Shown piece after piece: positions 1 to 6,832 of a DNA stretch of 22,680 nt. The stretch's first letter is position 1; each line of letters opens with the position of its first letter. The translations under genes were made by a program, and so were the position numbers. This DNA comes from Nitrospiria bacterium (lineage in GTDB: Bacteria; Nitrospirota; Nitrospiria; JACQBZ01): NCBI GenBank assembly GCA_919901335.1, contig CAKKOZ010000119.1, positions 1 to 22,680 on the forward strand, in the 5' to 3' direction. Under the pieces are notes generated by a model that worked only from the letters and a program-made list of their open reading frames with translations, did not search any database and was not told the origin of the DNA.

Positions 1-492
1 ATGACCGAGGAACGTGAAGAAGAAAGAAAAGAAGCGCTCCAGCTCTTCAAAAAAGCGTACGAACTCCAGATGAGCGGAGCGCTTGAGGAGGCCTGCGGCT
101 ATTACAAGAAATCTCTCGCTCTCTATCCTACCGCCGAGGCGCATACGTTTTTGGGGTGGACCTACAGTTTTATGGGCCGTTACGATGACGCGATCCGGGA
201 ATGTCACAAAGCCATCGAGGTCGACCCAGATTTCGGAAACCCTTACAACGATATCGGCGCCTACCTGATCGAGAAGGGCCGGCTGGACGAGGCAATCCCT
301 TGGCTTGAAAAGGCGACGCAGGCGGTTCGATACGAAAGCTACTGCTTTCCTCATCTCAATCTTGGACGCATATGGGAGAAGAAGGGGGAGTGGTACCGGG
401 CCATGGAAGAATACCAGAAGGCGCTGAAGCACAACCCGGCCTACGCCCTGGCCGCCAAGGCCCTGGGCCGAATCAGAGGAATGTTAAACTAA
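1..492 (+). CDS. TPR-repeat protein
   Basis: A 163-residue soluble protein made almost entirely of tetratricopeptide repeats. Helix pairs with the usual small/aromatic pattern are visible at about residues 28-60, 61-94 and 108-145 (for example GRYDDAIRECHKAIEVDP and GEWYRAMEEYQKALKHNP). TPR folds act as protein-protein interaction scaffolds; no catalytic domain, signal peptide or membrane segment is visible, so a cytoplasmic adaptor role is inferred and no partner can be named. The N-terminus is rich in Glu, Arg and Lys. The ATG is the first base of the window, so a more upstream start and the ribosome binding site cannot be judged. The next gene, a receiver-like protein, starts 15 bases after the stop and is probably cotranscribed. 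Confidence 0.8.
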   Translation: MTEEREEERKEALQLFKKAYELQMSGALEEACGYYKKSLALYPTAEAHTFLGWTYSFMGRYDDAIRECHKAIEVDPDFGNPYNDIGAYLIEKGRLDEAIPWLEKATQAVRYESYCFPHLNLGRIWEKKGEWYRAMEEYQKALKHNPAYALAAKALGRIRGMLN

Positions 493-507
493 CCGAACGA
501 GGTTTTG

Positions 508-879
508 ATGTCCAATCCGGCCATTCTTGTCGCGATCGCCGACCTGTTCTTTCTGTCCAAGATAACGACCGCCCTTGAAGCCCAGGGCTGCACGGTTCGT
601 GTAGCCGTACAGGTTCAACAGGTCACCAAAGAAGCGGTGGATCAAACACCCTCGCTTGTCATCTTAGACTTGGGTATCGCCACAATGGATCCGGTGCATC
701 TTATCCAAGAGGTCCGTCGGATTCCTCAACTAAAGAATCTGCCGATTCTGTGCTACACCAACCACACTCAAGTTCCAGAATGGGATGAAAAACTAAGAGA
801 CAACTACATAAAAGTGGTTCCAAACTCCTATATTTCTTCAAATATAAGCAACATTGTGGGAATAATTAATCTATTTTAA
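508..879 (+). CDS. Degenerate response-regulator receiver domain protein
   Basis: A 123-residue stand-alone CheY-like domain. Visible landmarks are the beta1 stretch ILVAIADLFF, where the usual acidic pair is reduced to one Asp (D12), the phospho-acceptor-type Asp in VILDLG (D54), and a Thr in ILCYTNH (T84). The conserved Lys before Pro after beta5 is missing: the sequence reads VVPNS. Loss of that Lys and of one acidic residue suggests impaired or phosphorylation-independent signalling (inference). There is no output domain. The ATG at 508 is chosen over a TTG one codon earlier because AACGAGG lies a suitable distance upstream. The 3' third is clearly more AT-rich than its neighbours. It follows the TPR gene closely, so the two may act together. 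Confidence 0.75.
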   Translation: MSNPAILVAIADLFFLSKITTALEAQGCTVRVAVQVQQVTKEAVDQTPSLVILDLGIATMDPVHLIQEVRRIPQLKNLPILCYTNHTQVPEWDEKLRDNYIKVVPNSYISSNISNIVGIINLF

Positions 880-908
880 TCATTATTATACCTGTAAAGT
901 GGGATTAT

Positions 909-2018
909 ATGACTAATTCAACGCTATTTGAAATCCAACAGGCTTCCGGCGCTGTTTTCGGACCCTCCGGCGGACGAGAAATGGCCCGGTCTTATGGAGA
1001 CGCCGTGACGGAACATCGGGCCGTCAGGAAAAAAGCCGGCTTGATTGACCAGTCCCATCGCGGAAAGCTTCGATTGACGGGCAGGGATCGCATCGACTTT
1101 CTGCACGGCATGGTCACAAACGATATCAAGAAGCTCACGCCCGGAAACGGCCTCTACGCCATCTTCACGACCGACAAGGCCAAGATGCTGGCCGACGCCC
1201 GGATCTACTGCTTACCGGACGCGCTCTGGATTGATCTCGAATCCGAGGCGACCGGGAAGATTTACAAACATCTCGATAAATACACGCTCGCTTCGGATGT
1301 CATCATCGAAAACCTGACCGAAACCCAGGGTCTTCTTTCAGTTTATGGACCGTCGTCATCCGAAATCATCACCCAACTCATCGCGCCTGCACCCCCGCCG
1401 CCGAAGGAATATTCGACGACTTCGGTTGCGCCGGGTGGCGTCTCGATTCTCGTGGCACGAAACGAGATCACGGGCGAGGTGGGTTACGATCTTTACATTC
1501 CGATGGATGAACTTGCCGTAATCTGGAACCGGTTGCTGCAAATCAGCGGGCCGCATGGACTTCAACCGGTCGGGTTGGAGGCCTTGAACTCTCTTCGCAT
1601 CGAGGCCGGGATCGCACGGTACGGACTCGATATGGACGAATCGAACTTTCCGATGGAGGCCGGACTGGAAGCGAAAGCGATCAGCTATACAAAGGGCTGC
1701 TATATCGGCCAGGAAACGATCGCGCGGGCGGATGCACAGGGCCGGATGAACAAACGGTTGATGGGGCTGGAACTTGCCGGAGAATCCGTTCCGAAGAAGG
1801 GCCAACCCATTCAGGCCCCACCGGAACGGCCGGGGGCTGAAGGACGCGTCATCGGGACCGTGACGAGCGCAGTCAAGTCACCGACCCTGGAAAAGGTCAT
1901 TGCGATGGGCTATCTCCATCACGACTTCATCAAACCCGGAATCGAAGTGCTCATTGACGGAAGACCGGCCGCCGTCGCCGCCCTGCCGTTGTACAAACGA
2001 GACTCACCGTCCCTCTGA
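909..2018 (+). CDS. ygfZ: Folate-binding YgfZ/GcvT-like protein
   Basis: A 369-residue member of the YgfZ/IBA57 group, which shares the tetrahydrofolate-binding fold of the glycine-cleavage T protein. Family members support assembly or repair of [4Fe-4S] enzymes and affect tRNA methylthiolation. The signature K-G-C-Y-x-G-Q-E is present at residues 262-269 with the following Arg at 273, which is diagnostic for YgfZ rather than true GcvT. The N-terminal folate-fold region (about 30-150) contains RGKLRLTGRDRIDFLHGMVTND, and a GcvT C-terminal barrel follows. It is somewhat longer than the E. coli protein. The start is preceded by AAAGTGGG. Several Fe-S proteins are encoded nearby (MutY, the UDG, two radical SAM proteins), but that is general context rather than proof of partnership. 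Confidence 0.88.
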   Translation: MTNSTLFEIQQASGAVFGPSGGREMARSYGDAVTEHRAVRKKAGLIDQSHRGKLRLTGRDRIDFLHGMVTNDIKKLTPGNGLYAIFTTDKAKMLADARIYCLPDALWIDLESEATGKIYKHLDKYTLASDVIIENLTETQGLLSVYGPSSSEIITQLIAPAPPPPKEYSTTSVAPGGVSILVARNEITGEVGYDLYIPMDELAVIWNRLLQISGPHGLQPVGLEALNSLRIEAGIARYGLDMDESNFPMEAGLEAKAISYTKGCYIGQETIARADAQGRMNKRLMGLELAGESVPKKGQPIQAPPERPGAEGRVIGTVTSAVKSPTLEKVIAMGYLHHDFIKPGIEVLIDGRPAAVAALPLYKRDSPSL

Positions 2019-2036
2019 TCAAGCCGGCTCTTTTTA

Positions 2037-2444
2037 TCACCCCGCCCCGCTGAAAACCGGCGAGCCGTGGTGATGGATCATCAACCAGCCGGACGGATGT
2101 TTCGAGTAGAGATTGGTCGCCATGACGCGGCTGACATGCGGCTCGCCATCCACCATCATGGTGACCTGTTCCATACAGGTCACCCAGGCCAGATCACCGT
2201 TCACCCCAATATCCACAGCCGTCACCTCCAACCGGAGTCCGGTCGTGTGATTAAAAATCAGGACCCAGCTGTCTCGTATCTCCGGCCACCCGGACCGAAG
2301 GTCCCACCCGGGATGGATGCACTTGATCGGTTCGTCCGTGGCCCAGACTTCTTCCATCTTGTGAATGTCGAGGCTCTCAAAAGCCCGGTAGAATCGTTCA
2401 TTGGCCCGCTCGACCTCGAACTCTTTATTTTCAAGGGACGCCAT
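2037..2444 (-). CDS. NTF2/SnoaL-like domain protein
   Basis: A 135-residue single-domain protein with the cone-shaped NTF2/SnoaL fold, closest by eye to the SnoaL_3 type. The N-terminal helix (ANERFYRAFESLDIHKMEEVW) is followed by the typical IKCIHPGW segment and by beta strands ending in GWLMIHHHGSP. Such proteins are ligand-binding or isomerase-like, and many have no assigned reaction, so no substrate is proposed. There is no signal peptide, so it is cytoplasmic. The ATG has a strong ribosome binding site (GGGAGGTGGTGAG). It is transcribed divergently from the radical SAM gene, with 77 bases between the two start codons. Confidence 0.82.
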   Translation of the reverse strand: MASLENKEFEVERANERFYRAFESLDIHKMEEVWATDEPIKCIHPGWDLRSGWPEIRDSWVLIFNHTTGLRLEVTAVDIGVNGDLAWVTCMEQVTMMVDGEPHVSRVMATNLYSKHPSGWLMIHHHGSPVFSGAG

Positions 2445-2463
2445 CTCACCACCTCCCGACGGG

Positions 2464-2494
2464 TTGGAACTGCCCTCTGGCTTCGTGATATAAT
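2464..2494 (+). promoter_or_regulatory. Sigma70-type promoter for the radical SAM-mutY pair
   Basis: TTGGAA at 2464-2469 and a perfect TATAAT at 2489-2494 are separated by 19 bases. The predicted transcript start near 2501 gives a leader of about 20 bases before the ATG at 2522. The perfect -10 box is the main support; the spacing is slightly long. Confidence 0.5.
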
Positions 2495-2521
2495 ACCACC
2501 GCTTGCACTTATGGACAACCG

Positions 2522-2983
2522 ATGAATCCCTATTATCGTTCCGACAGCCGGTACCTTAAAGAAACGTTTCCATGCAAAGTGTATAAAATCGCGATTGACG
2601 CCGGCTTCACCTGCCCGAATATTGACGGACCCGTGGCCTATGGAGGCTGCGCCTACTGCGATAATAAAAGCTTCTCGCCCAATTCCCGCATGGCCCCCAG
2701 GCCCGTGCGGGGGCAGATCCTGTCCGGAATGGAGTTCTACCGAAGACGATTCGGCGCCGAAAAGTTCATCGTCTATTTTCAGGCCTTCACGAATACCCAC
2801 GGACCGGTGGATCATCTCAAAAAATTGTATGACGAGGCTCTGGTCATGGGTGAACTCAATGATGACTACGTCGTGGCGCCGCTCTGGGGCAAGACCAAAT
2901 CGGAAATTCTGCGCCTGATTGACCAGGAATTTGAGCGCCGCGGAAGCCGTCAGGGAAAACGCCACCTCTTGTCTGCCGCATAA
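2522..2983 (+). pseudogene. TIGR01212-type radical SAM protein with central deletion
   Basis: This 153-residue frame joins the beginning and the end of a YhcC/TIGR01212 radical SAM protein, a family of about 300 residues. Residues 1-107 match the family N-terminus: YLKETFPCKVYKIAIDAGFT, the cluster cysteines C31, C43 and C46 in CPNIDG...GGCAYC, and FIVYFQAFTNTHGPVDHLKKLYDEAL. From about residue 108 the sequence matches the family C-terminus (VMGELNDDYVVAPLWG, then IDQEFERRGSRQGKRH). Roughly 150 residues between them, including most of the SAM-binding half barrel, are absent, and the join near base 2840 keeps frame. The Fe-S loop survives, but normal catalysis seems unlikely (inference). mutY begins one base after its stop. 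An assembly collapse is an alternative explanation. Confidence 0.7.
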
Positions 2984-2984
2984 C

Positions 2985-4115
2985 ATGCCTCCCCGACGAT
3001 CCCACCGCGCTTATTTCAAGCCGCTGCAGAAACGGCTGCTGACCTGGTATCACCGGAACAAGCGCGATCTCCCCTGGAGAAAAACAAAAGACCCCTACCG
3101 AATCCTGGTCTCGGAAATCATGCTTCAGCAGACGCAGGTCGTCACGGTCATCCCGTATTATCGTCGTTTCATCAGAACGTTTCCAACCGTCTTCTCGCTG
3201 GCCCGGGCCCCTCTGCAAAAGGTCTTAAAACTTTGGGAAGGGCTGGGCTACTACTCCCGCGCCCGGAACCTTCACCGCGCGGCGCAGGAAATCCGCAACC
3301 GCTGGAAAAACAAAGTTCCATCCACGATCGAGGGGCTGTCCTCGCTTCCCGGAATCGGGCGGTACACCGCCGGCGCCGTCGCCAGCATCGCCTTTGATGT
3401 CAAAACGCCCATTGTGGACGGCAATGTCCGCCGCATCCTCTGCCGGATTTTCGCAATCCGGAAAGATCCGCGACGGGCCGTCGTTCAGGAGCGATTATGG
3501 CGCCTTGCGGCCGAGATCCTTCCGGAACACAGTGTCGGCGATTTCAACCAGGCATTGATGGAGCTCGGCGCCACGGTCTGTCTCCCCCAAACCCCCTTTT
3601 GCCCAAGCTGCCCGGTATGCGAATTCTGTCAGGCCCATCGAATGGGCGTTCAGGATCGGATTCCTGTTCGTGTCGTAAAGCGCCCCATCCCGCATCATGA
3701 GATGCTGGTCGCCCTGGTCCAAAACGGCCGCGGGCTGCTGATCGGTCCCAGGCCGGAGGGTGGACTTTTGGCCGGACTATGGAGCTTTCCCGAAATGGAC
3801 TGGATGGAGGCGATGACGCCGCGACGGATCGAAAAGGCGATCGAAAAACAGCTCGGGCTTAAGACCAACCTGCGGTGGCCGCTCGAACCGGTGGCGCATA
3901 CCTTTTCGCACAAACGGATCACCTATCATCCTTATCTGTTCGACTGCGTCTCCACACAAAACCGACTCCCGGGTTTGTGGCGATGGATTCCTCCGGACAA
4001 GATTGCCGATTATCCTCTTCCAAACGCGACTCGAAAAATATTCGATCAGGTCACGACAGACCGTCTTCCACTGGCGGCTGAACAACCGGCCGTCTATCGC
4101 AGGACACGAAAGTGA
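2985..4115 (+). CDS. mutY: A/G-specific adenine DNA glycosylase MutY
   Basis: A 376-residue base-excision repair glycosylase that removes adenine opposite 8-oxoguanine. The HhH-GPD domain has the catalytic Glu at 44 (LVSEIMLQQTQV), the helix-hairpin-helix LPGIGRYTAGAVAS at 121-134 and the catalytic Asp at 145 (IVDGNVRR). The four Fe-S cluster cysteines are C199, C206, C209 and C215, with the standard CX6CX2CX5C spacing. The C-terminal NUDIX-like 8-oxoG recognition domain includes the FSH loop at 307-309. Full length for the family. The ATG at 2985 is chosen because an upstream in-frame start would overlap the preceding gene; the start follows that stop by one base, implying cotranscription. 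It converges on plsC with a 46-base gap and no obvious terminator. Confidence 0.96.
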   Translation: MPPRRSHRAYFKPLQKRLLTWYHRNKRDLPWRKTKDPYRILVSEIMLQQTQVVTVIPYYRRFIRTFPTVFSLARAPLQKVLKLWEGLGYYSRARNLHRAAQEIRNRWKNKVPSTIEGLSSLPGIGRYTAGAVASIAFDVKTPIVDGNVRRILCRIFAIRKDPRRAVVQERLWRLAAEILPEHSVGDFNQALMELGATVCLPQTPFCPSCPVCEFCQAHRMGVQDRIPVRVVKRPIPHHEMLVALVQNGRGLLIGPRPEGGLLAGLWSFPEMDWMEAMTPRRIEKAIEKQLGLKTNLRWPLEPVAHTFSHKRITYHPYLFDCVSTQNRLPGLWRWIPPDKIADYPLPNATRKIFDQVTTDRLPLAAEQPAVYRRTRK

Positions 4116-4161
4116 CTTTCGAAGGACAGCAAGACGGAGAAGAGAAACCCGGTATGCACGT

Positions 4162-4830
4162 TTACAACGATGCATACAATCGTCCGATCTCGGCCATGAC
4201 GGCGGCCACGATCTGTTGCGACGTCTCCAGCTCCGACGGACGTTGGTAAAACCGGCTGAGATCCATCGGCGGGCCGTAGATGATCTTGGCTCGGCAGCCG
4301 ATTCTTGGAAGCCATGAACCCCGGGGAAGAATTTCGTCCGTTCCTTTCACCGCCGCCGGAATAATCTCGGCCGGGCGCGCGTCATAGATCACCTTGCCCA
4401 CGCCGGGACGGCCCGGAAGCAGCCCGCCTGTCGCCGACCAGGTCCCCTCCGGGAATACAACCAGGACATCGGTCTTTAACACCTCCGCCATCCGATCCAT
4501 GGATTCGATATCGCGCCGCCGGCGCCGCACCGAAAAAGCCCCGATCAAGACCATCACCGCTCTCGAGAACAGGTGGGTGAAAAGCTCCTCCTTCGCGGCG
4601 GCCCGCCACCAGACAGGCGAGAAACGCGGCATGGCCGTGATCCCGATTAGAAACGGGTCCAGCACCGAGATATGATTCGACAGGATCAGCACCCCCCGCT
4701 CGCCGCGCGAAGGAATGTGTTCGCGACCCTGCACCTCGATACGATTAAGGACTCGAAAGAGAAGATCAAGTAGAGAGAGGGCGACAAAATGCAGAAGGTT
4801 GATCAGAAATCCCGGACCGGCGCGCTCCAT
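4162..4830 (-). CDS. plsC: 1-acyl-sn-glycerol-3-phosphate acyltransferase
   Basis: A 222-residue PlsC-family acyltransferase that acylates lysophosphatidic acid to phosphatidic acid in membrane phospholipid synthesis. The catalytic H-x4-D motif lies at residues 53-58 (SNHISVLD), followed by the substrate-binding block VVFPEGTWS, with FPEG at 126-129. A hydrophobic N-terminal helix (about 8-28) probably anchors it to the inner face of the cytoplasmic membrane. Length is normal for the family. No Shine-Dalgarno sequence precedes the ATG, and the predicted promoter places transcription start almost at the start codon. Paralogues acting on other acyl acceptors, for example ornithine lipid synthesis, cannot be excluded from sequence alone. 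Confidence 0.9.
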   Translation of the reverse strand: MERAGPGFLINLLHFVALSLLDLLFRVLNRIEVQGREHIPSRGERGVLILSNHISVLDPFLIGITAMPRFSPVWWRAAAKEELFTHLFSRAVMVLIGAFSVRRRRRDIESMDRMAEVLKTDVLVVFPEGTWSATGGLLPGRPGVGKVIYDARPAEIIPAAVKGTDEILPRGSWLPRIGCRAKIIYGPPMDLSRFYQRPSELETSQQIVAAVMAEIGRLYASL

Positions 4831-4838
4831 GATTGCTT

Positions 4839-4867
4839 TATGTATGCCTTGCGGGATAAAATGTCAA
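4839..4867 (-). promoter_or_regulatory. Promoter for plsC, implying a near-leaderless mRNA
   Basis: Read on the minus strand, a perfect TTGACA (4867-4862) is followed after 17 bases by TACATA (4844-4839), a weak -10. Only 8 bases separate the -10 box from the plsC ATG, so transcription should begin within a base or two of the start codon. No ribosome binding site is present. Confidence 0.45.
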
Positions 4868-4892
4868 TAGAGATTTTAAGAAGGGAGATGGC

Positions 4893-5186
4893 ATGGCCGA
4901 AAAATTATCAAGCACCGAAATTCAACAAAGGATGAAAGAACTTTCCGGCTGGCAGTGGGCGGACAACGCGATAAGAAAGCAGTACGTCTTTGAGTCCTTT
5001 ATGCCGGCGATTCAGTTTGTGAACCGCGTGGCCGAGCTGGCCGAGGCCGCGGATCATCACCCCGATATCACGATCAACTACCGGAAGGTGATGATGGCGC
5101 TCTCCACCCATTCCGCCGGAGGCTTGACCCAAAAGGATTTTTCCTTGGCCGAGGGAATCGAGGGCGTTGTCGCCGAACCGCGCTAA
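4893..5186 (+). CDS. Pterin-4a-carbinolamine dehydratase
   Basis: A 97-residue PCD/DCoH-family enzyme, normal in length. The family dehydrates 4a-hydroxytetrahydrobiopterin, recycling pterin cofactor for aromatic amino acid hydroxylases. The active-site pattern is intact: EAADHHPDI at about 51-59 with the two His at 55-56, then STH (His 73) and the Asp of QKDF (82). The ribosome binding site AAGGGAG lies a good distance upstream of the ATG. No phenylalanine hydroxylase is visible here; in bacteria lacking that enzyme, PCD homologues have been linked to molybdopterin metabolism, so the physiological role is left open. Its stop overlaps the convergent stop of the next gene by four bases. Confidence 0.93.
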   Translation: MAEKLSSTEIQQRMKELSGWQWADNAIRKQYVFESFMPAIQFVNRVAELAEAADHHPDITINYRKVMMALSTHSAGGLTQKDFSLAEGIEGVVAEPR

Positions 5187-5644
5187 CGAGAAGGAGTCCC
5201 TAACGCCAGCAGACATCGGGCCGCTTTATGGGTGACCTGCTCCGGCGCTGATAAATCCAGCCGGGTCTCGAAGGTGATTGCATAGTGATCCGGGGTGGCC
5301 TCGATGCCTTCATCGAGACCTTCTTTCAGCAGCGCCGCGCGGTACCGGTCCACGATTGACTTGAGGTGATACCGGGCCACCCGCACCAGCTCGTCATCCG
5401 CCATATCCTCGGTCTGGTCGCCGGTCAAAAGGTTGCGCATCTCTTCCATATCAACGCCGAACTGGCAGGCAAATCGCCCGTCTGAAAAAAGCTCGACCAG
5501 GCAGTCCATTTCGGGAAGGACCAACAGCAGCGACCCGCCGGAATCGCCGCCTTCCAGCCGTTCATACGACCAGCCCAACTTTTTAAAAGCCTCTTCGACC
5601 TTATCCAGTGAGGAGGACTGCTTAGGATCAGACATGGTTTCCAT
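5183..5644 (-). CDS. Conserved hypothetical protein, acidic
   Basis: A 153-residue soluble acidic protein that I do not recognise. The N-terminal half (about 15-75) reads like an alpha/beta module of the kind seen in secretion-chaperone or YbjN-like folds, with a helix (LDKVEEAFKKLGWSYERL) followed by strands (SLLLVLPEMDCLVELF). The C-terminal half is mainly helical. There is no signal peptide or membrane segment and no catalytic motif is evident. An alternative ATG three codons downstream (5635) is equally possible, since neither start has a strong ribosome binding site. It sits 59 bases downstream of another small unknown gene on the same strand and may be cotranscribed with it. Confidence 0.65.
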   Translation of the reverse strand: METMSDPKQSSSLDKVEEAFKKLGWSYERLEGGDSGGSLLLVLPEMDCLVELFSDGRFACQFGVDMEEMRNLLTGDQTEDMADDELVRVARYHLKSIVDRYRAALLKEGLDEGIEATPDHYAITFETRLDLSAPEQVTHKAARCLLALGTPSR

Positions 5645-5703
5645 TCTGAGCCAACCCGGCTTGGCTCATCAACACAGAATCGTTGACCGGATCACAAGCG
5701 GAT

Positions 5704-5949
5704 TCAAGGTTTAAGCTCCGACAGGGTCTCCCGGATACGGTCTTCAACCTCGTCATGGATGAGATCATCGGAGAGAATATCCAAAATATCGTCTTCCGAA
5801 ACCGTGATGAACTTGCGCGCCTTGCCCCGGGTGAGCGAGATCAAAAAAAGACTGTTGCTGGACGACGTGGGGATGACAACGGTCACCGAGGGGTCCGCGG
5901 CCTTGACCATTTCGATGAATTTTTGTTTGCCGTCCTCAAGTTCAGACAC
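5704..5949 (-). CDS. Small conserved hypothetical protein
   Basis: An 81-residue acidic protein of unknown function. It begins with GTG, preceded by a purine-rich GGGGGGATC. The sequence alternates a helical N-terminus (ELEDGKQKFIEMVKAA), two hydrophobic strands (VTVVIPTS and SLFLISLTRG) and an acidic helical tail (DDILDILSDDLIHDEVEDRI). No cysteine, signal peptide or known motif is seen. It is cytoplasmic by default. It lies between the DCC-family gene and another unknown gene on the same strand, with gaps of 94 and 59 bases, which suggests a loose transcription unit. Confidence 0.6.
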   Translation of the reverse strand: MSELEDGKQKFIEMVKAADPSVTVVIPTSSSNSLFLISLTRGKARKFITVSEDDILDILSDDLIHDEVEDRIRETLSELKP

Positions 5950-6043
5950 GATCCCCCCGGTTTTCTATCCTGTTTCTCGTCCTGCCATCGGCAGTCTATA
6001 GGCAGACGCCCGCATCTGTCAAGTGGTCCGGGAGATCGTTCCG

Positions 6044-6442
6044 TCAAGGCCTGCGCGTCGGTCCGAATAACCGATACCGGTTGCGCGCGAGCCATTCATA
6101 AAACCGGGCCGCCAGCCAGGGGACACCGGGCATATAAAACAAGACTGCCAACAGCCGGCCGCCCGCCAACTGCGGCAGCATCGTTCGGAACGCATCCATG
6201 CCGACCCGGACCTGGCCGCCGCCGTCAATAAACAGCATGGCACGCGGCGGTCCCCCGGCCGGCCAAAAGCCCCCCGGATCATCCCGGTCCAGATCGGGAA
6301 ACCATTCCCGGAACGGCGGGTCTTGGAAAGCCAGATACCGGATTCGCCGCCGACGGTCCCACCGCGCGATGATTTCCTGCGCCCAGACACACAATTCACA
6401 ATCATGGTCGTAGATCAGCGTATTGGGTATAAGACGGCTCAT
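6044..6442 (-). CDS. DCC-family (DUF393) thiol-disulfide oxidoreductase-like protein
   Basis: A 132-residue protein of the DCC family, a thioredoxin-like group named for its conserved Asp-Cys-x-x-Cys. The motif is present at the N-terminus (IYDHDCELCVWAQ, Cys 15 and 18). Further landmarks are RYLAFQDP, the strand RAMLFIDGGGQVRVGMDAFRTML and the C-terminal hydrophobic segment LLAVLFYMPGVPWLAARFYEWLARNRYRLFG. A redox role is predicted for the family, but substrates are not established. The ATG at 6442 is preferred because the family motif then starts at residue 11; an in-frame GTG at 6499 would add 19 unsupported residues. It is transcribed divergently from the zinc-ribbon gene. Confidence 0.82.
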   Translation of the reverse strand: MSRLIPNTLIYDHDCELCVWAQEIIARWDRRRRIRYLAFQDPPFREWFPDLDRDDPGGFWPAGGPPRAMLFIDGGGQVRVGMDAFRTMLPQLAGGRLLAVLFYMPGVPWLAARFYEWLARNRYRLFGPTRRP

Positions 6443-6519
6443 AGTCGATATAGGTCCAATGGCCCATAACCGATTTTCATGTAGGTCTTCTGCAGTCACG
6501 CTTCGGGACTTCCGACGGA

Positions 6520-6548
6520 TTGTCTAATAAACGGAAAGCGTCTACAGT
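6520..6548 (+). promoter_or_regulatory. Possible promoter of the zinc-ribbon gene
   Basis: TTGTCT at 6520-6525 and TACAGT at 6543-6548 are separated by 17 bases. Each matches the sigma70 consensus at four of six positions. The predicted leader before the ATG at 6605 is about 50 bases and carries the strong ribosome binding site. Confidence 0.3.
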
Positions 6549-6604
6549 GAAAGATAAGATAACCCCGACCCTCAGGGATGTACAACGAAACAAGGAGGTG
6601 TCCC

Positions 6605-6802
6605 ATGACCTGTCCGCGCTGTGATGGATGGATGGTGCAAGAACGGCTTTCGGATCTGTATGACGATACCGGCCAGATATTTTTCCATGGCTGGCACTGC
6701 ATCGCCTGCGGCGAGATACTGGATCCGGTGATCCTGTCCAACCGGCAGCTTCACCCAAAACCGCTTCGCCACGGGAACCGGAACCTGCTGATCTATAACT
6801 AA
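6605..6802 (+). CDS. Small zinc-ribbon protein
   Basis: A 65-residue protein with two Cys-x-x-Cys knuckles: CPRC near the N-terminus and CIAC at about residues 33-36, spaced as in a zinc ribbon. Between them lies RLSDLYDDTGQIFFHGWH. The start is fixed by an excellent ribosome binding site, AAGGAGGTG, five bases before the ATG; an in-frame ATG at 6578 lies upstream of that site and is rejected. Zinc binding is inferred from the cysteine pattern. The function is unknown; nucleic-acid or protein binding would be typical. It stands alone on the plus strand and converges on the CCA-type gene with a 30-base gap. Confidence 0.78.
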   Translation: MTCPRCDGWMVQERLSDLYDDTGQIFFHGWHCIACGEILDPVILSNRQLHPKPLRHGNRNLLIYN

Positions 6803-6832
6803 GCCGGACTGCATGCATCCATCGCTCCCGAT

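Noticed and set aside
2511..2525. A four-codon upstream frame (MDNR) overlapping the radical SAM start as ATGA
   Set aside because: It has no ribosome binding site and is short enough to arise by chance; I could not support an attenuator role.
2258..2986. A 242-codon minus-strand frame across the NTF2-like and radical SAM genes
   Set aside because: It overlaps two genes with clear family motifs and the divergent promoter region, and encodes no recognisable domain.
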